The position numbers were made by a program, and so were the translations under genes. The notes under the pieces are model-generated. The model saw only the letters and a list, made by a program, of their open reading frames with translations, was not told where the DNA came from and did not search any database. Below are positions 10,131 to 22,409 of a stretch of DNA of 64,000 nucleotides, piece after piece (the first letter of the stretch is position 1; each line of letters opens with the position of its first letter). The stretch lies in contig OX422222.1 of the NCBI GenBank assembly GCA_949130495.1, positions 272,356,109 to 272,420,108 on the forward strand, read 5' to 3'. Source of the DNA: Sambucus nigra. Lineage: Eukaryota; Streptophyta; Magnoliopsida; Dipsacales; Adoxaceae.

Positions 10131-12750
10131 TTTCTTGACTGACTTGGAATGTTTGGTGATATACTGCTCATGGCATGTAAAGTTCAGATCAATTCCCAAC
10201 ATATCTTCATGTCTCCATGAGAACATGCTCTTTTGCTCTTTAAAAAAATTAATCAATTCTTGTTTGAGGACTGGCTCCAAAGTTGAGCCAATATGTGTGG
10301 TTTTTTCTAGTCTTTCGTCATCTAGGACAATTGTTTTCGTGGCCTCTGTAAACCTTCATTTAACTAAATCAGCCTTCTCACAAGGTTCTAAGGTTTCAAT
10401 CTGGTAGGTTATAGTAAGTTTCTTTCTTTCATCTTAGTCGATTGAAGTATGATAGCATTCCCTAGCTTCAATTTGATTTCCTTAATAATGGCGACCCCAT
10501 AATGAGTGGCGAACTTCATACACTGGTAGACAATAAATGGTATTGCTTTAAGCTTTTTCCAGGACAACCCTGCTAAGGATCATGTGATAGGATGATTAAA
10601 CGTTCATGTCTTAGAGAAAGAAGAGGATCCTTTTAGTTCGACTAGTTGGCCATGTGCCGATCAAAACTTCTAACTTGACAATCCCAAATGTATATACGTT
10701 TTCACCCGAGAATCCTATTAGGGGCCTATGATAAGGTTCTAATTTGATTTCATGTAATCCCAAACTCTGGAAACAATTTTAGAACATGCCGTTGCTAAAC
10801 TACTATTGTCAATCAGGATTCTAGCCACCCTTGCCTCATGTACTCTCATGGTAACGACCAAAAGATCATCAAGTGAAGAGAGTACTCCTTAGAGGTCATT
10901 CTTGGAGAAACCGATTTTCAATTTATCTTTGTTTACATTCTTTGGCTTACCATCAACATCATCAAATAAGTCAATTTACCAAATATAGGATCATGCTTTG
11001 GCTTTGTTTAAATAGGATTTTCTATCAGGCATCTCATCACCACCACAAGAATCTCCTCCTGCAATAAAATGACAGCTAAAAGATATCATTTTTACCTTAA
11101 TTTTAGGCTCTCGAAGTCTCTTTGGAAGATTAAGGACATCTTCTGAATCATTATCTCGGCTTCTTTTTTTTTGTCACCTTTTCCTTTAGAAGGAGATTCT
11201 GATTGCCTCCTGGAATCTCATTCTTCTGACCTGTCAATAAACTTGGAGAACTTGCCATGCCAGATTGGATTCTCAATCTCATTTTGAAAAGTAATATAGT
11301 TATCAGTCGTACGCCCATGGTCCTTGTGAAACTCACAGTACTTAGACTTGTCTCTCCTGTTAAAATGGGACTTCAACTTTTTGCTCCATTTCAGGTCTCT
11401 ACTCCCTCTGATTTCCTTCAGAATTTGATTCACGCTAATAATGAGAGGAGTGTATTCCTTTTACTTATTAGTTCTCTCAACTTTCTTATCTTTTTGCTCA
11501 TTATTATCAGAATTTTTATGATTGTCGGCCTTGGCACCTGGATCTTGATTGGTAGCCATAGATTCCTTGGCTTTTATGATTTTACTAGCTTTAGCCATCA
11601 ACTCAGTCATAGTTTTTGGGGGATCATTGACAAATGCATATTATAACTTCTTAGGGAGCAATCAACTCATTAAAGAACTAATAGTGGTGTTTTCTTCTTA
11701 ATCTACCACTTCTAACTTTTCATTATTAAAATGTGTTATATACTCGAGTTTGGTCTCCCCTGATCACTAACAGAAGCTTAGTAAGTGAGATACCCTCTTG
11801 ACGGGTCCGAATCTAAATGCAAAAGTTACTGATGAAGAGCCTGGCAAGCTGTTGGAAGCTAAAGTTTTATCATTGGGGAAGATTATTATACAAAATATGT
11901 GTAGATCCAGTGATGGTACTTGAGAATGCTTGACAACGTATCTCATCTGGAACTGAATAAATATTAACTGATGCCTGGTATTGTTCAATATAGAGGACGA
12001 GGTTAGTTTTACCATCATATTTGGGAGTAACTACACGTGGCTTGAATTTGGACAGTGTGGAAAAATCCACAATGGATGGAACAAAAGGAGATCCCTTGAC
12101 AAATGTACTTGCAAGGGATTATTAGACTTATTATTTCTACCAAATGATCTTGCAATTGTTGTATCAATCCTTTCTAAGGGTGATCTTCTGAATTAGTTTT
12201 GGTCGAGGAAGCTCCAACATCTCTACCATGAGTTTGTGCTCAGGTCTCTTCCTGGGAAGTTTAATCGACAAGCGCAGAACCTCGTATACTAACCCTGAAT
12301 CTGGTTGACCCTTCTCCGTGAAATCTTGACATGGAGGGTTCCCTTTGGTAACCTCTACTTGATTAGGGTCCCAAGTGATCGAAAATAGAGGCTTTGCTCA
12401 TCCTCTTTATGACTCTCGGCCGTTTTGGAGTGAGAGACCGACTGTTATAGTAAAGCAGTGGATCTGAGTGAAAATGTTATCCCTAGACGGTAAGAATGGT
12501 TTTGTGAAGATCTAGAAAATTTGGATCGAGTTCTATCGTCCCTAAGAGGTATAGGTGGCATTTCCCTTCGATAGGATGGGGCACCTGTGAATCTTGCTTG
12601 AAGCGTTTGAGTAAGTTACCACACGATTTCCTGCATTGCCTCCTTCCCTTTGACGATGTTGAGTATAATTCCCTGTAAGTCTCCCATATTAGATGGAACG
12701 TAGGGAATGAAACCACTACCTCTAGTAAGACTACTTTCCAGGATTTCCAT
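10131..12750 (-). pseudogene. Element J gag and protease-region remnant
   Basis: Gag similarity is clear in two places. The frame at 11870-12070 (KYDGKTNLVLYIEQYQASVN and CQAFSSTITGSTHILYNNLP) matches the Tat-type Gag core (YDG, then L.GxA..W...LP). The frame at 11218-11433 (KYCEFHKDHGRTTDNYITFQ) matches the CxxHxxxGHxT motif after the core. The protease region (10130-11140) is only weakly readable. Gag forms the particle that packages element RNA. Stops and frame changes are frequent, and the start codon cannot be fixed. Confidence 0.75.
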
Positions 12751-12817
12751 TATACTTTAAGGGTATAAAAAATGGGTTGTGAAAGAATCAGGTAAGAAAC
12801 AACAATGACTTATCATT

Positions 12818-12833
12818 CCCACAAACGACACCA
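12818..12833 (-). other. Primer-binding site of element J
   Basis: Minus-strand TGGTGTCGTTTGTGGG, three bases from the LTR. It resembles the TGGCGCCGTTTGTGGG-type primer site common in Tat-group elements and differs from the iMet site used by the copia-type elements here. Confidence 0.75.
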
Positions 12834-12836
12834 TTC

Positions 12837-13348
12837 TGTTGATGCCTAAATTTGGATTATTGATCTTAGCCCTTAGTTACCAAATTTACCACCACATATA
12901 ACAGAGAAAATGAAATTATAAAGAAATACACCAAAGATTTATGTTGTGCAGCTCAGGAATGGAGCTAGGGCAATAGTATTTAGGGTTTAGTTCCCGTCTC
13001 CTTTAGTATAAAGCTGGTATGTTCACGCATGTCCCCCTCAGCTGGGGGAAATGATGTATTTATAGTAAGTGGAAACTCAAGTGGTGGAATGCTTTTATAG
13101 CTTCAAGCATTTACACCTTTATACAGTTAGATGCAGTTGGACATCTTTCACGTGCATGGTCATGGTGACTGTTGAATATTCCTCGTGTATCTGATGGTTC
13201 AACTTTTCGTGTCTAGTTTTGACAGGGCAACCGACCAGAGGGTACCTAAGCTGACCAGTTTTCATCCATTGGGGAAAGCGTCGAGAATATATTGACAGGT
13301 GTCACTGTTTTATTACTCCACTGGGCCTAATATTTTGAGGCTACAACA
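12837..13348 (-). repeat. Element J 5' LTR
   Basis: 512 bp, minus-strand TGTTGTAGCCTC to CATCAACA, next to the primer site. Ends follow the TG...CA rule and give a TGTTG/CAACA inverted terminal repeat. No second copy was found in the window. Confidence 0.75.
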
Positions 13349-14640
13349 GGGTCAAATAAAATTTAACGAATTCTTCAATAATTGAATTTTAACTAGTATA
13401 CAAGACTAAACATGAATTCTAATGAGTGTTAATTGAGTATATTAACAATAATTTTAAAAAAATATATGGCCTAAAATGTTTTTATTTTATATAAAATAAT
13501 TTTATTTAGTAGTTAAATAAAAAAACTGTTTATAATTTTTTTAATAGTTAAAATAGTTTATTTTTATAAAAACTGCTTTTGTTTCATAAATAACTATTTC
13601 TTAAATTTTATAAACAGTTTTTTTAATAAAACATAGAAAAGAGTTTTTTTTTTAAACAATATGTTTTATTAAATGGTTGTAAAAGGTATTAAAAAATTGG
13701 TTTTAAAATAGTTTCTTATTAAAAATATATATTTTTATAATTAAAAAAAAATTGGTTGAAAATACAATTTTTAGTTTTTAACAACTGCATTTATTTTATG
13801 TGGAGGGAAAAAAAGTGGGCGTTTAGATTTTATAAGTCTAAGGGAATAATTGTCATTTGATACCCCAATGGATTGGGGGAGAATGAGGGGGAGTGGGAAT
13901 ATCCACTCCTTTTTTAACGTTATATAATACACGTTTGTATATAATAAGAAAATTTTAACTCGGTAAAGATGGGAAAGAGTTATGGAGGCCATCAATGAGA
14001 GAAGAGCTTTTCTCAGTGTGTCAAGTTGGATTGTTATAGTCACACACATTCAATTCTGATGAAATTGATTAATGAGTAAATTATTATCAGATTTCAACTT
14101 ATCCTTTATTATTATTTTATCCCGTTACCCTTTTAACAATTGAGTAGTTTTCAAAATTCCATATGTTATGATCCGTCAATGCTTGGATGAAAACTCCACA
14201 AGACTTGTGCCTGGCCATTTAAAAAATGAAATTTTCATCCATTTCACTATTTCTTTTAAGCTCATTGCCCCAATTCTGTCATAAAACCTAAAAACCTTAA
14301 ACACCCAAATCTAGGTGCGATTCTTGCACTTGAACTTTCAATCACTTAGATTTCCACCAAATCCAGAATTCCAAAGGCTTGGCAAAATGATTCTTTGCTG
14401 AAATCAAATGGAAAATTCTCTTTTAGTGTATGAATATCCATAAGACAATCCTTGTCTCCTTTACCCTAAGATTCATTCACTATCTTGCATTTTTAATTAT
14501 TTTGAGTGTGTGCTTCATATTTTAAAAGTTCAAGCACTAGATTTAGTTCATCTAATGTAATATGCACAGATTAAACCAAACGCATGTTAAATAAATTATA
14601 TTTTTGTAATCTCGTCTATCGGAAGCCATTTATTCACTAT
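13349..14640. other. AT-rich spacer, probable left flank of the MULE
   Basis: Very AT-rich at 13380-13800, with runs of A and T and imperfect repeats of ataaacagtttttttaata type. No coding similarity. The MULE's left terminal inverted repeat should lie here or further left, but I could not pair it with a right copy. Confidence 0.4.
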
Positions 14641-15299
14641 TAAATTGCCTCACATAGTCATTTTATGGTCATTAGGTTAGATAATGTATACATAGGTGGC
14701 TTAGTGGATCTCATAAATAAACTTGATCTAGATTTCATGTAAATGATTGAACTAAATGAAATAGTGAAGGATTTTAGTTGTAAAAGTATTGGTCATTTGT
14801 GGTATAAAGTACCTACTGGTAAGAAATGAGTTTTTGGGTTGAGTTATTTAAATGCTGACAATAATGTACTTGAAATGGTTAAATTTTCTCATGATTTCAG
14901 GTCAATTGATGACTATGTTGATTAAGAAGTATCTTTATAGATGAGGAGGAAGTTAATATTGATCATGGAGTCAATTATTAGGAGGGAGTTAATGTGGAGA
15001 AAGGATTTAATTTGATTTGAAAATGATGATCTGGTCAACATGCATTCCATTAAAGAAGGAGAAACTGATGATGGGCTCCATAAAGATGTGAATTTTGTGG
15101 CAATAATATGGGGGTGAACATGAAAATGTTTCATGTACCAATACATGTATTAAAGTAATTGAAGAAAATGAGGCTAATAAAGGGCTAGGGTTGAGAATGA
15201 CAAAGATTCAGAGTAACATGATTCCGATGATTTAATAAGTATGTCTTCAAGTGATGAGGAAGAAATTACCTTAATTAAACACAAGTATCCTTCATTTAT
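14641..15299 (+). pseudogene. MULE transposase, N-terminal part (PB1-like domain)
   Basis: Translation around 14670-14930 shows the plant PB1-like domain of Mutator-like transposases: DNVYIGGLVDLINKLDLDFM, IELNEIVKDF, HLWYKVPTGK and GLSYLNADNNVLEMVKFS in order. An acidic linker follows (SSDEEEITLIKHKYPSFI, ending at 15299). Several point stops are present. The reading frame continues exactly at 38770 when element G and one copy of its TTTAT target duplication are removed (KYPSFI joins PKRDIKNP). This proves the two halves were one gene. The protein would bind the element's ends and cut and rejoin DNA. Confidence 0.8.
15295..15299. repeat. Left target-site duplication of element G (TTTAT)
   Basis: TTTAT before the TG of G's LTR at 15300, identical to 38765-38769 after the CA at 38764. 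Confidence 0.9.
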
Positions 15300-16304
15300 T
15301 GTGACACCCCGCCTAATTAAACACCGAGTGATCAGTCCTTTATTAACTAAATTAGAGTATACGGTTGGTTAAGATTATGCATCACTGTCAAAAACTTGTT
15401 TTAAAATACTAACCACCTAATATTTAAAAAGGGTTAATGTCAAATTTTATCTTAACCATTAATATAAATCAATTAAACTAAATAACCAATCATTCACCAT
15501 TCAATTTAATCTCATGCGAACTGAAATAACTGACATAAAATAAAGAAGCTGGAGTAAACATATCCAGTCCAAAATCCGATACAGTAATCTAACTAAATAA
15601 ATCCAACAACTAGGAATATAAATAAATTAAATCCCAAATCTCCGAATGAATAGATAAGAAGGGACGACATGTCCAACTGAAGCAAATAACTCAAAAGTGC
15701 AGAATGATAGACACAGAGACGTCTACAACCAAAGTCCTGTAGCCTCCACAGCAACTACAGCTCGTCGAATGAATGGAACTCCTAAGTCTGGTGTCTTTAT
15801 GGCTGAGCACCTAAAAATAATTTGACAAGAAAATAGATTTGCATAAAACGGGTAAAAGCCCGAGTTGAAAACAATTTAAAAATTAGCAAGTGCTTAAAAT
15901 GAGTTATTAGCACATATATTTATCATGTTAAATTATCTAACTCACTTGGGAATGCTCACCTCTCATCTAGTGTGCCGCCTAGGAAATATTCAAAGCCCAC
16001 TAGTCCTAGTCCCATACTAACTAGTTCTTTATGTCAAAATCCATCATAGTGCAATGCCGTAACCGTTTATTTCCCGCGCAAAGTATACTACATATAATCA
16101 ACCCCACTTTAGCATAAACAAGCGCTTTAAGTTTTAAATCCAATTAAGTGGCCGCTACTTAATTCATTTCTGATTACATTATAGATTCTACCTACTAAAT
16201 GCACATAGTAGAGATCAACACAAGTGTATACATATATTCAATCTAACTCGTATATATATATACACACACACACACACAATACTGCACCCCGAGACACAAC
16301 TGCG
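15300..16304 (-). repeat. Element G 3' LTR, 3'-terminal fragment
   Basis: Aligns base-for-base over long stretches with 35780-36783 of the 5' LTR, including gtgacaccccgcctaatt at the edge and the TATATA/CACACA tract near 16250-16280. Homology stops after gagacacaactgcg at 16304. The remaining two thirds of the LTR are missing. Confidence 0.88.
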
Positions 16305-16309
16305 AATAT

Positions 16310-16933
16310 TCAATCTAGTTCATAGATTTGTAAATCACCTACGAGCTCTTCTAATTTCGTAGAGGCTAAAGTGGGTAAAGAATTTAATACACTCACCTTA
16401 TGAATAAATCTATCGGCTAGGGACCTTAATATTTTCTTTACTACTCGGTTGTCTGGTATTTTCTCTCCCAAATTAAAAGTTGAATTAACTATATTGGAAA
16501 GTCTAGCATAAAATTCATCAAAAGTTTCTTTTTCATTCATTTTGATGGTTTCAAATTGAGTGGTGAGGTTTTGGAGTTTCGAAGCTTTTACGACACTAGT
16601 TCCTTCATGAGTGAGTTGTAAAATATCCCAAGTTTCTTTAGCAGTTTCACATGTCATAATGCGATGGAATTCATCCGGTGTGACCGCACTATACAAGGCA
16701 TTTAAACCACGGGGATTAAAATTTGCAAGTTTAAATTCATTCTCAGTCCATCTATCGCTGGGTTTGGGAACACGCTCATTATCTGCTAAATGCGTAGGCG
16801 GGGACCACCCATTAACGACTGACAACCAAACCCTCTCATCAATAGACCTAAGTGCCGATTTCATGCGCGCTTTCCAATATGCATAATTAGAACCATCGAA
16901 AATAGGAAATTTTGAAATTGGGAAAAATTTCAT
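16310..16933 (-). pseudogene. Element D Gag, N-terminal half (DUF4219/UBN2)
   Basis: An open frame of 207 codons starting MKFFPISKFPIFDGSNYAYW, the typical start of plant copia Gag (DUF4219: FDGxNYxxWK). The UBN2 region follows with ETAKETWDILQLTHEGTSVV, LTTQFETIKMNEKETFDEFY and NSLPTLASTKLEELVGDLQ. No internal stop is present, unlike most ORFs here. It is cut off at YELD, where Gags of this group continue into a linker and zinc knuckle. The capsid-like domain would assemble the particle. The start lies 52 bp inside the primer site. Confidence 0.88.
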
Positions 16934-16984
16934 TTTAGTAAAAAATATTTAAAAGGATCTTAAACGCAATAATTTAGCGATCTC

Positions 16985-16996
16985 TCTCTGATACCA
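16985..16996 (-). other. Primer-binding site of element D
   Basis: Minus-strand TGGTATCAGAGA, two bases from the LTR end. iMet-type, one mismatch to the A/C site. Confidence 0.85.
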
Positions 16997-17777
16997 CTTG
17001 TTGGATGGACCCCCAATTTTTTAGATTTACCAAAAGTAATTTTCTTTTTGATGTGGAATAAAGATGGCTCAACGAAACAATAACATAAACTAAATTTTAA
17101 TTTCTTTCAAATTAAAATTAAACAAAACATAAAGTGACATTTAAATTAATCAACAAATACATTTTTCACTTAAACATATTAACTCAACCCAAGTCCTAGA
17201 AAAATGCCTAACAAAAAATATTCAGTTTGCAATATTAGGCCAAACCAAATTTTATCCAATAAAATTAATGACTTCAATTAAATTAACATTTACCCAAATT
17301 GAATTTGCACCAAATAAAACAAGTAGTGATCTAAATCAAATTTTATCTTTATACCTAAGCATGCATCGAATGTGATTTTGTAAAAGATAAAATAAAGAGA
17401 CAAAATACTACGCCGCGATGCACGAGGAAAAACCCACAACGGGAAACAACCTCGGACGACCCTAGCCTTAAATCCACTAAGTATGGTATTTTTACAAGTA
17501 CAAGACAAAAGACTTACTCAAATCGACTCGACTCCCTTCAAGCCCCAGATGCATTTTCTTATAACAACCTCCACTTAGTTGACAATCCTGGACTCCACCG
17601 GAACCTTGGAACACACATATGAGGCTTTCGGTGCAACCGTCAACCACACATGGTGCCTTTCACCATGTGAGAATGCCGCGGAAAAAAATGAGGCTTCTTC
17701 TTTAAGGGATGTAGAAGTAAACCCAAACGAACTCTTCAACTCGGTAGAGTAAAACTCGGTGCCAAACACTCCAAGTA

Positions 17778-17779
<2 letters not shown>

Positions 17780-17832
<53 letters not shown>
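17780..17832. repeat. (TA)n microsatellite
   Basis: About 26 TA units inside D's LTR. Confidence 0.95.
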
Positions 17833-17834
<2 letters not shown>

Positions 17835-18095
17835 AACTTGGAATAAACAAACTATGGGTGTAAACACAAGTGTTTTTGAGTAATGTTCTTGAAAATGCAA
17901 AAACTTAAAACATGAACTTTTGAACTTAGAAATTTTTCTCTCTCAAAAATTTCTCTCAAAAAGGTGTATAGAAAATGTCAAAAGTTGGTTTTTCAAACTT
18001 GGTTCCCTCACATATAACTTCTGTCAAGAGTTAGTGGGTAAGAGTAAGTGGGAACATGGGAAAAACAGATTAAAATTGCCAAAAAATTCCCGCCA

Positions 18096-18240
18096 GAAAT
18101 CTCGTTCCAACGAGATTTTCATTCGAATGAAGTCTCGTTCGAACGATACTTCTAACGAAGTTCCAGTGGTCAAGTGGGAAAACTCGTTCGAACAAAAAAC
18201 TCGTTTGAACGACAGTATCGAACGAACTTCCAGAATGCTT
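18096..18240 (-). promoter_or_regulatory. Palindrome cluster in element D LTR
   Basis: At least six variants of TCGTTCGAACGA between 18096 and 18230, including exact ctcgttcgaacga at 18132 and ctcgttcgaaca at 18182. A possible TATA (minus TTATATG) lies about 80 bp downstream near 18010-18020. Confidence 0.5.
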
Positions 18241-18573
18241 AAAATTTGATTTTAAAGTTTTAAAGAAACCTTCTGAAAATAAACATTAGTTTAAAATAAA
18301 AATTACGCCCAATAAAAATTGTTCCAATTTCCTATATAAATATGTAATGCATTCATATCTTAGGATTAATTGGAACTAATGACATTGACGTAGAAACGAG
18401 GAGCACTAAACCCGACATTTGATGAAGCTTTATAATCTTGGCCGCTACATATTCAATTAACACGTCATAGGCTTGAATGGATAAACTTGAACACTATCCT
18501 ATGACTCAAATGTTTTTGTCCGAAATTGATCCAACATAACATTGAGACTTAATCGGAGACTCGTGTCCTTAAA

Positions 18574-18586
18574 AATCTCCCCCTTT
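18574..18586 (-). other. Polypurine tract of element D
   Basis: Minus-strand AAAGGGGGAGATT directly before the LTR. Confidence 0.8.
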
Positions 18587-20560
18587 GGCTATTCCGGGAC
18601 AAAAACCAGCAAAAATCCTAAAGGGTTGTCAAGCTCTACTAAACTCAAACATACCACCCAAACTTGACTCAAGACCCAAGGATCAATATCTTTGCCGATG
18701 AAGAAAGTTGCCATATTTAGAAGAATTCCTGCACACTTAAGCAAACTATCAAACACATAGGGAATATCAAAAAATTAAATGTAATTTAAATAATTACTCC
18801 CCCTAAATTAATTCCCCTTTTATCAACTTTGATCAACCTAAGAAGATAGCGCTCTCCCCCTAAGTTAAATCTCCTAAACTTAGATAAGATTACAATGGGA
18901 TTAGATACCATTTCTCCCCTTATCATTCTCTACCTTTTTGTTCAGGAATAAACAAAGGTGATAGAATTAAGAAAACAAAAGTGCATATAAAGCATAGAAC
19001 ATGAATGCATATAAGCAACAAAAGCATAACTAATCCATACAAAGAGTACAGGATACCAACTAAGATGCAAAAAAATGATACCAATACGATACATAAAGTA
19101 TTAGGCATGTGATATCAATAAAGAATGCACTAAGATGGATACCAATTATGAATTAGATGCATAGATGGACTAGAAAGCAAAGCAAAGACAAATAGAATAC
19201 CTCGTATATGAGTACATAATAAATATCCTTAACGCACACGCACATATACTAGATTTAAACACCACACATGACACAAAATAAAATAAGCATCGTATGGCAA
19301 AAATGTGTCATATGGAAACGGAAGTGTTGGTGTGTGAACTAGTAACAATTAAAAATATACCCAATCACTTAAAACATGTTCACTGAGTTCTCATTTGATT
19401 TCAAGCTTCATCACATTTGAATATAACCTCATGTGACTATATAGATCGAACTCAATGAATAAACATACACAATGCATACAAGCCTAGAGTTTTGATGATT
19501 CTACAAACCAATAGAGTCATGACATTGAAAGTACAACTAGGATAAACGGACATTGTGCAAACCGTTGATATACCATCCAAACTCCCTCAATTTAAGCATA
19601 TTATTCTAATCTTTTGAATGACTAAATCAACTAATCAAAATAGGCATTGGAAAATATTTTCTATTAGTGCCATTATTCTTTTCGGCCTTTAGACCATGTA
19701 TTTCTTTTAGGTCCCAGCAAATGGTGGCTTACTCTCAAAGGATGATTTTTCCTTTCGGAGCCCTTCCCCTTCCCCATGCACATTTATATATATATATCAT
19801 TTTTATATCTCACACAATATCACGTGCAACGAATTTTAACATGCACTAGTCCTCCTAGGTCACATAACATGTAGATGACAAGATTGGTAGGAGTACACAT
19901 CACAAAGCTTAAATATGCATATGGAGTTAAAATTTCAAGTGAGCTCGTGCATGTATGAATTGAGGCATATAAAATTAGAATCCATTATATCAACACAAAA
20001 TCCAACTACTCCATGTAAGTATGGTAAATAACATTTTAAGAATTGACAATCTAAACCAAAAGGTCTAGCCACATGTGAGAGAAAAAGTAGGGATTCAAAC
20101 ACAAGTATATGCCACATCGAGTGTGTCAAACTAAAATACACACAATTTTTTTTTTTTTTGAGTTTTTAAAATTTTTAACCAAAAAAAAAATGTACTCAAA
20201 AGACAAAAAAAAAATCACTTGAAGTTTTCATTAAGCCTAAATTACTAAAAAGGTAAAACACAAATGATTAAACAAAAAATCTTTTTGTATTTTTCATTTA
20301 ATACAAACTAAAATAAAAGAAAATATAATACAAAAAATAAACAAGAATCATAATTCTAGCATGTGATTAAGCATGGAGCATAGACTAGAAAATGATTAAG
20401 AAGCATACAATTAGCATGATAATATAACATGAAGTACAAAAGATAAAGTATGCAAACAACTAACACATTAAATCTTTAGATTTTGCACAGGAGGAAGCAT
20501 GTGAAAGTAAATGAGAATGAAAAATCCTATCGTGTAAAGCTACCACGTCGGATATCCTAA
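18587..20560 (-). other. 3' non-coding domain of element D
   Basis: No coding similarity. It keeps landmarks of the A/B/C domain in the same order, for example ccatccaaactccctcaatt at 19573 and the cggagcccttcccc block at 19756. It is more diverged and contains A-rich and T-rich tracts (20148-20220). Confidence 0.6.
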
Positions 20561-21314
20561 CCCAAACTAATGACGTATGACTATCTCAGGGTGTAGGAAT
20601 CTTGGCTACATCGGTTGCCTTATGTTGGGATTTTCTAGGACCTCGTTTAAGATCAAAATAAAATTTCCTAAGATGACCTTTTCGACCACAATTTGAGCAC
20701 CTAAAGACTCGGTGAAAAGACTTACCTAATGAATGCTCTATAACATTGTTCCTAGAGTATTATCCTAAAACATTGGTTTTGGCTTTATGAGTTGATTCAT
20801 GACATGTATCGAAGCCTAAACCACAAGTGTCATTTTTTATTTGAACCGTTCCTAATATTTTATCTAATTTCTTCGAACGACACTCCAAATCAAATTTGAC
20901 TTTACTAGAGTCTTTTAGTTTATTTTCTAAATCTAAAATGTGAGACTCTAATAAAACATTTCTCTCTTGAAATGCAATAAGCTCCTTTTTCAAGGATTCC
21001 ATTAAACCTTTAAGGCTATCTCTCTCGCCTTCTACATATTCAAGCTTCTCAATAAGAGCTCTCTCACGTGTCCTAAGGTCTTCCACTAAAACATTCTCAT
21101 TAATGACCTCGACACGCTCTTTCAAACAAGCTTCTAACTTCAAATTTGCTCTTTTAAATTTAATAGATTCTTCATATAATTCTTGAAATGAAAATTGAAG
21201 TTCACTCACATCAACCTCATGATCACTTTCTCTCTCTTTTAGACTCTCACAACCATCAAAAGCAAGGGCATCATAAACTTTGACCGTGGAAGTGTCATGT
21301 GTTAAAATTTCATC
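20561..21314 (-). pseudogene. Element D Gag, C-terminal part (coiled coil and second zinc knuckle)
   Basis: Continues in frame from 26473 once element C and one TCATC copy are removed. A 149-codon open frame (20760-21209) is a charged coiled coil: VSELQFSFQELYEESIKF, then LEYVEGERDSLKGLMESLKK and LECRSKKLDKILGTVQIK, matching the A and C coiled coils. After one stop the second knuckle reads CSNCGRKGHLRKFY (20640-20695), with the last Cys changed to Tyr. The ending KRGPRKSQHK is shared in type with A and C. Confidence 0.8.
21310..21314. repeat. Left target-site duplication of element C (TCATC)
   Basis: Identical to 26473-26477 on the other side. Confidence 0.92.
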
Positions 21315-22397
21315 TGTAGAATCGCTACAACGGAAATATTGCGACTTCTCAAATAAAATCTAATTTTAATTAATCCCAAATTTCAGTTAAACCCTAAAAC
21401 ATGCATCTAGATGATTTATCAAATAAAATACAGCATGCAGGATAAAACAAACAATTTCAGGAAAAATCCCCCAAAGGGGCAAAACCTTTTATTTCACTAT
21501 AATTTATAAGAAAACGGCTTACACGGATTACAATGAAATAAGTGTGACATACGAAATACCCTTAGACGTCAGTTTCGATGTCTCAGTTGAAATCTCCCGC
21601 GGGAACTCCAGGCTTACACGGATTACAATGAAGAAGAAAGATGGCTTCTCCACAAGGGTTGAACAAACTCAAAGTTGTGTTCTTGGGTTTCAAAAAAATT
21701 CACAAATATTTGGCAAGCATTTGTGAATCAAAACATGAGTTTTGGGACTCAAAAATATGAATACTTGAGCTAATAAAACTCTAAAAAACGTCTCTCCAAG
21801 TCTTGCAAAATAACTCCCACGAAGTTGGCTTTTAAAGGAATCCAAAATGAATTTTAAAATTTTGGGACTCTTGCTAGCATCAGGTACCCCGAACCGGTTC
21901 TGGTGTACCCCGAACCGATTCCCCCCCCGAATCGGTTCCCCATGCGGTTTGCGGTACCTCACTGGTTTGGGGTTAAAAGAAAATAACATTCTTGAAGGAA
22001 TTTTCTCCATCTTCAAAATCTCATAACTCCTTCACCGTAGCTCAGATTGAGGTGTCTTTTCTTCCATTATCTTCGTGGAGTTGAGCTCTACAAATTTTCA
22101 GTTGACCAGGCCTCCGGAATATGGATGTAAAATTACAAAAATTCCCTTGAACTTTCCTATCTTGCCTTTCTTTCACTGTTTTGACTTCTCTTGCGTACCA
22201 CTTGCATAAAGTCCCTAAAATCATGGAACATGAAGTAGTTGAGGCAGATGTGGGACACATTAATGGACATGTTGAATGCTTGATTCTCGAAATTCAGATA
22301 TAGGCCGTCATGTGAGATCGTGAGGTGACGTGCCAAATGTAGAGGCATACGACATACATAAATGTAACATGTTGGACATAAGAAAAATGTCCTTACA
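21315..22397 (-). repeat. Element C 3' LTR
   Basis: 1083 bp; minus-strand TGTAAGGACATT to GATTCTACA. Contains a cluster of accccgaaccggttc-type palindromes at 21888-21965 and a TTTAAAAG TATA-like box about 60 bp downstream (near 21830-21840). Confidence 0.9.
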
Positions 22398-22409
22398 AAT
22401 CTCCCCCTA
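22398..22409 (-). other. Polypurine tract of element C
   Basis: Minus-strand ATAGGGGGAGAT next to the 3' LTR, the same core as in A and B. Confidence 0.87.

Larger units (their letters stand above)
7190..13348 (-). mobile_element. Element J: degenerate Tat-lineage Ty3/gypsy element
   Basis: Reading the minus strand: LTR (13348-12837), primer site (12833-12818), gag, protease region, reverse transcriptase, RNase H, integrase, in the gypsy order PR-RT-RH-IN. Polyprotein motifs match the plant Tat group. Many stops and frameshifts. The 3' LTR is not found, so the element is truncated on the left. Confidence 0.85.
16999..18573 (-). repeat. Element D single LTR
   Basis: 1575 bp between the primer site and the polypurine tract. 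The 3' end on the minus strand is CCATCCAACA (plus TGTTGGATGG at 16999). The 5' end should be TGTAAGGACA but reads TTTAAGGACA, two bases changed from the motif starting C's LTR. The block at about 17410-17455 (gatgcacgaggaaaaaccca onward) matches E's LTR at 45197. Confidence 0.8.

Noticed and set aside
13771..14049. 92-codon minus frame in the AT-rich spacer
   Set aside because: No domain and no conserved neighbour; length is expected by chance here.
17575..17850. Minus-strand open frame with a long Ile-Tyr run
   Set aside because: It is translation of the (TA)n microsatellite in D's LTR; the rest has no domain.
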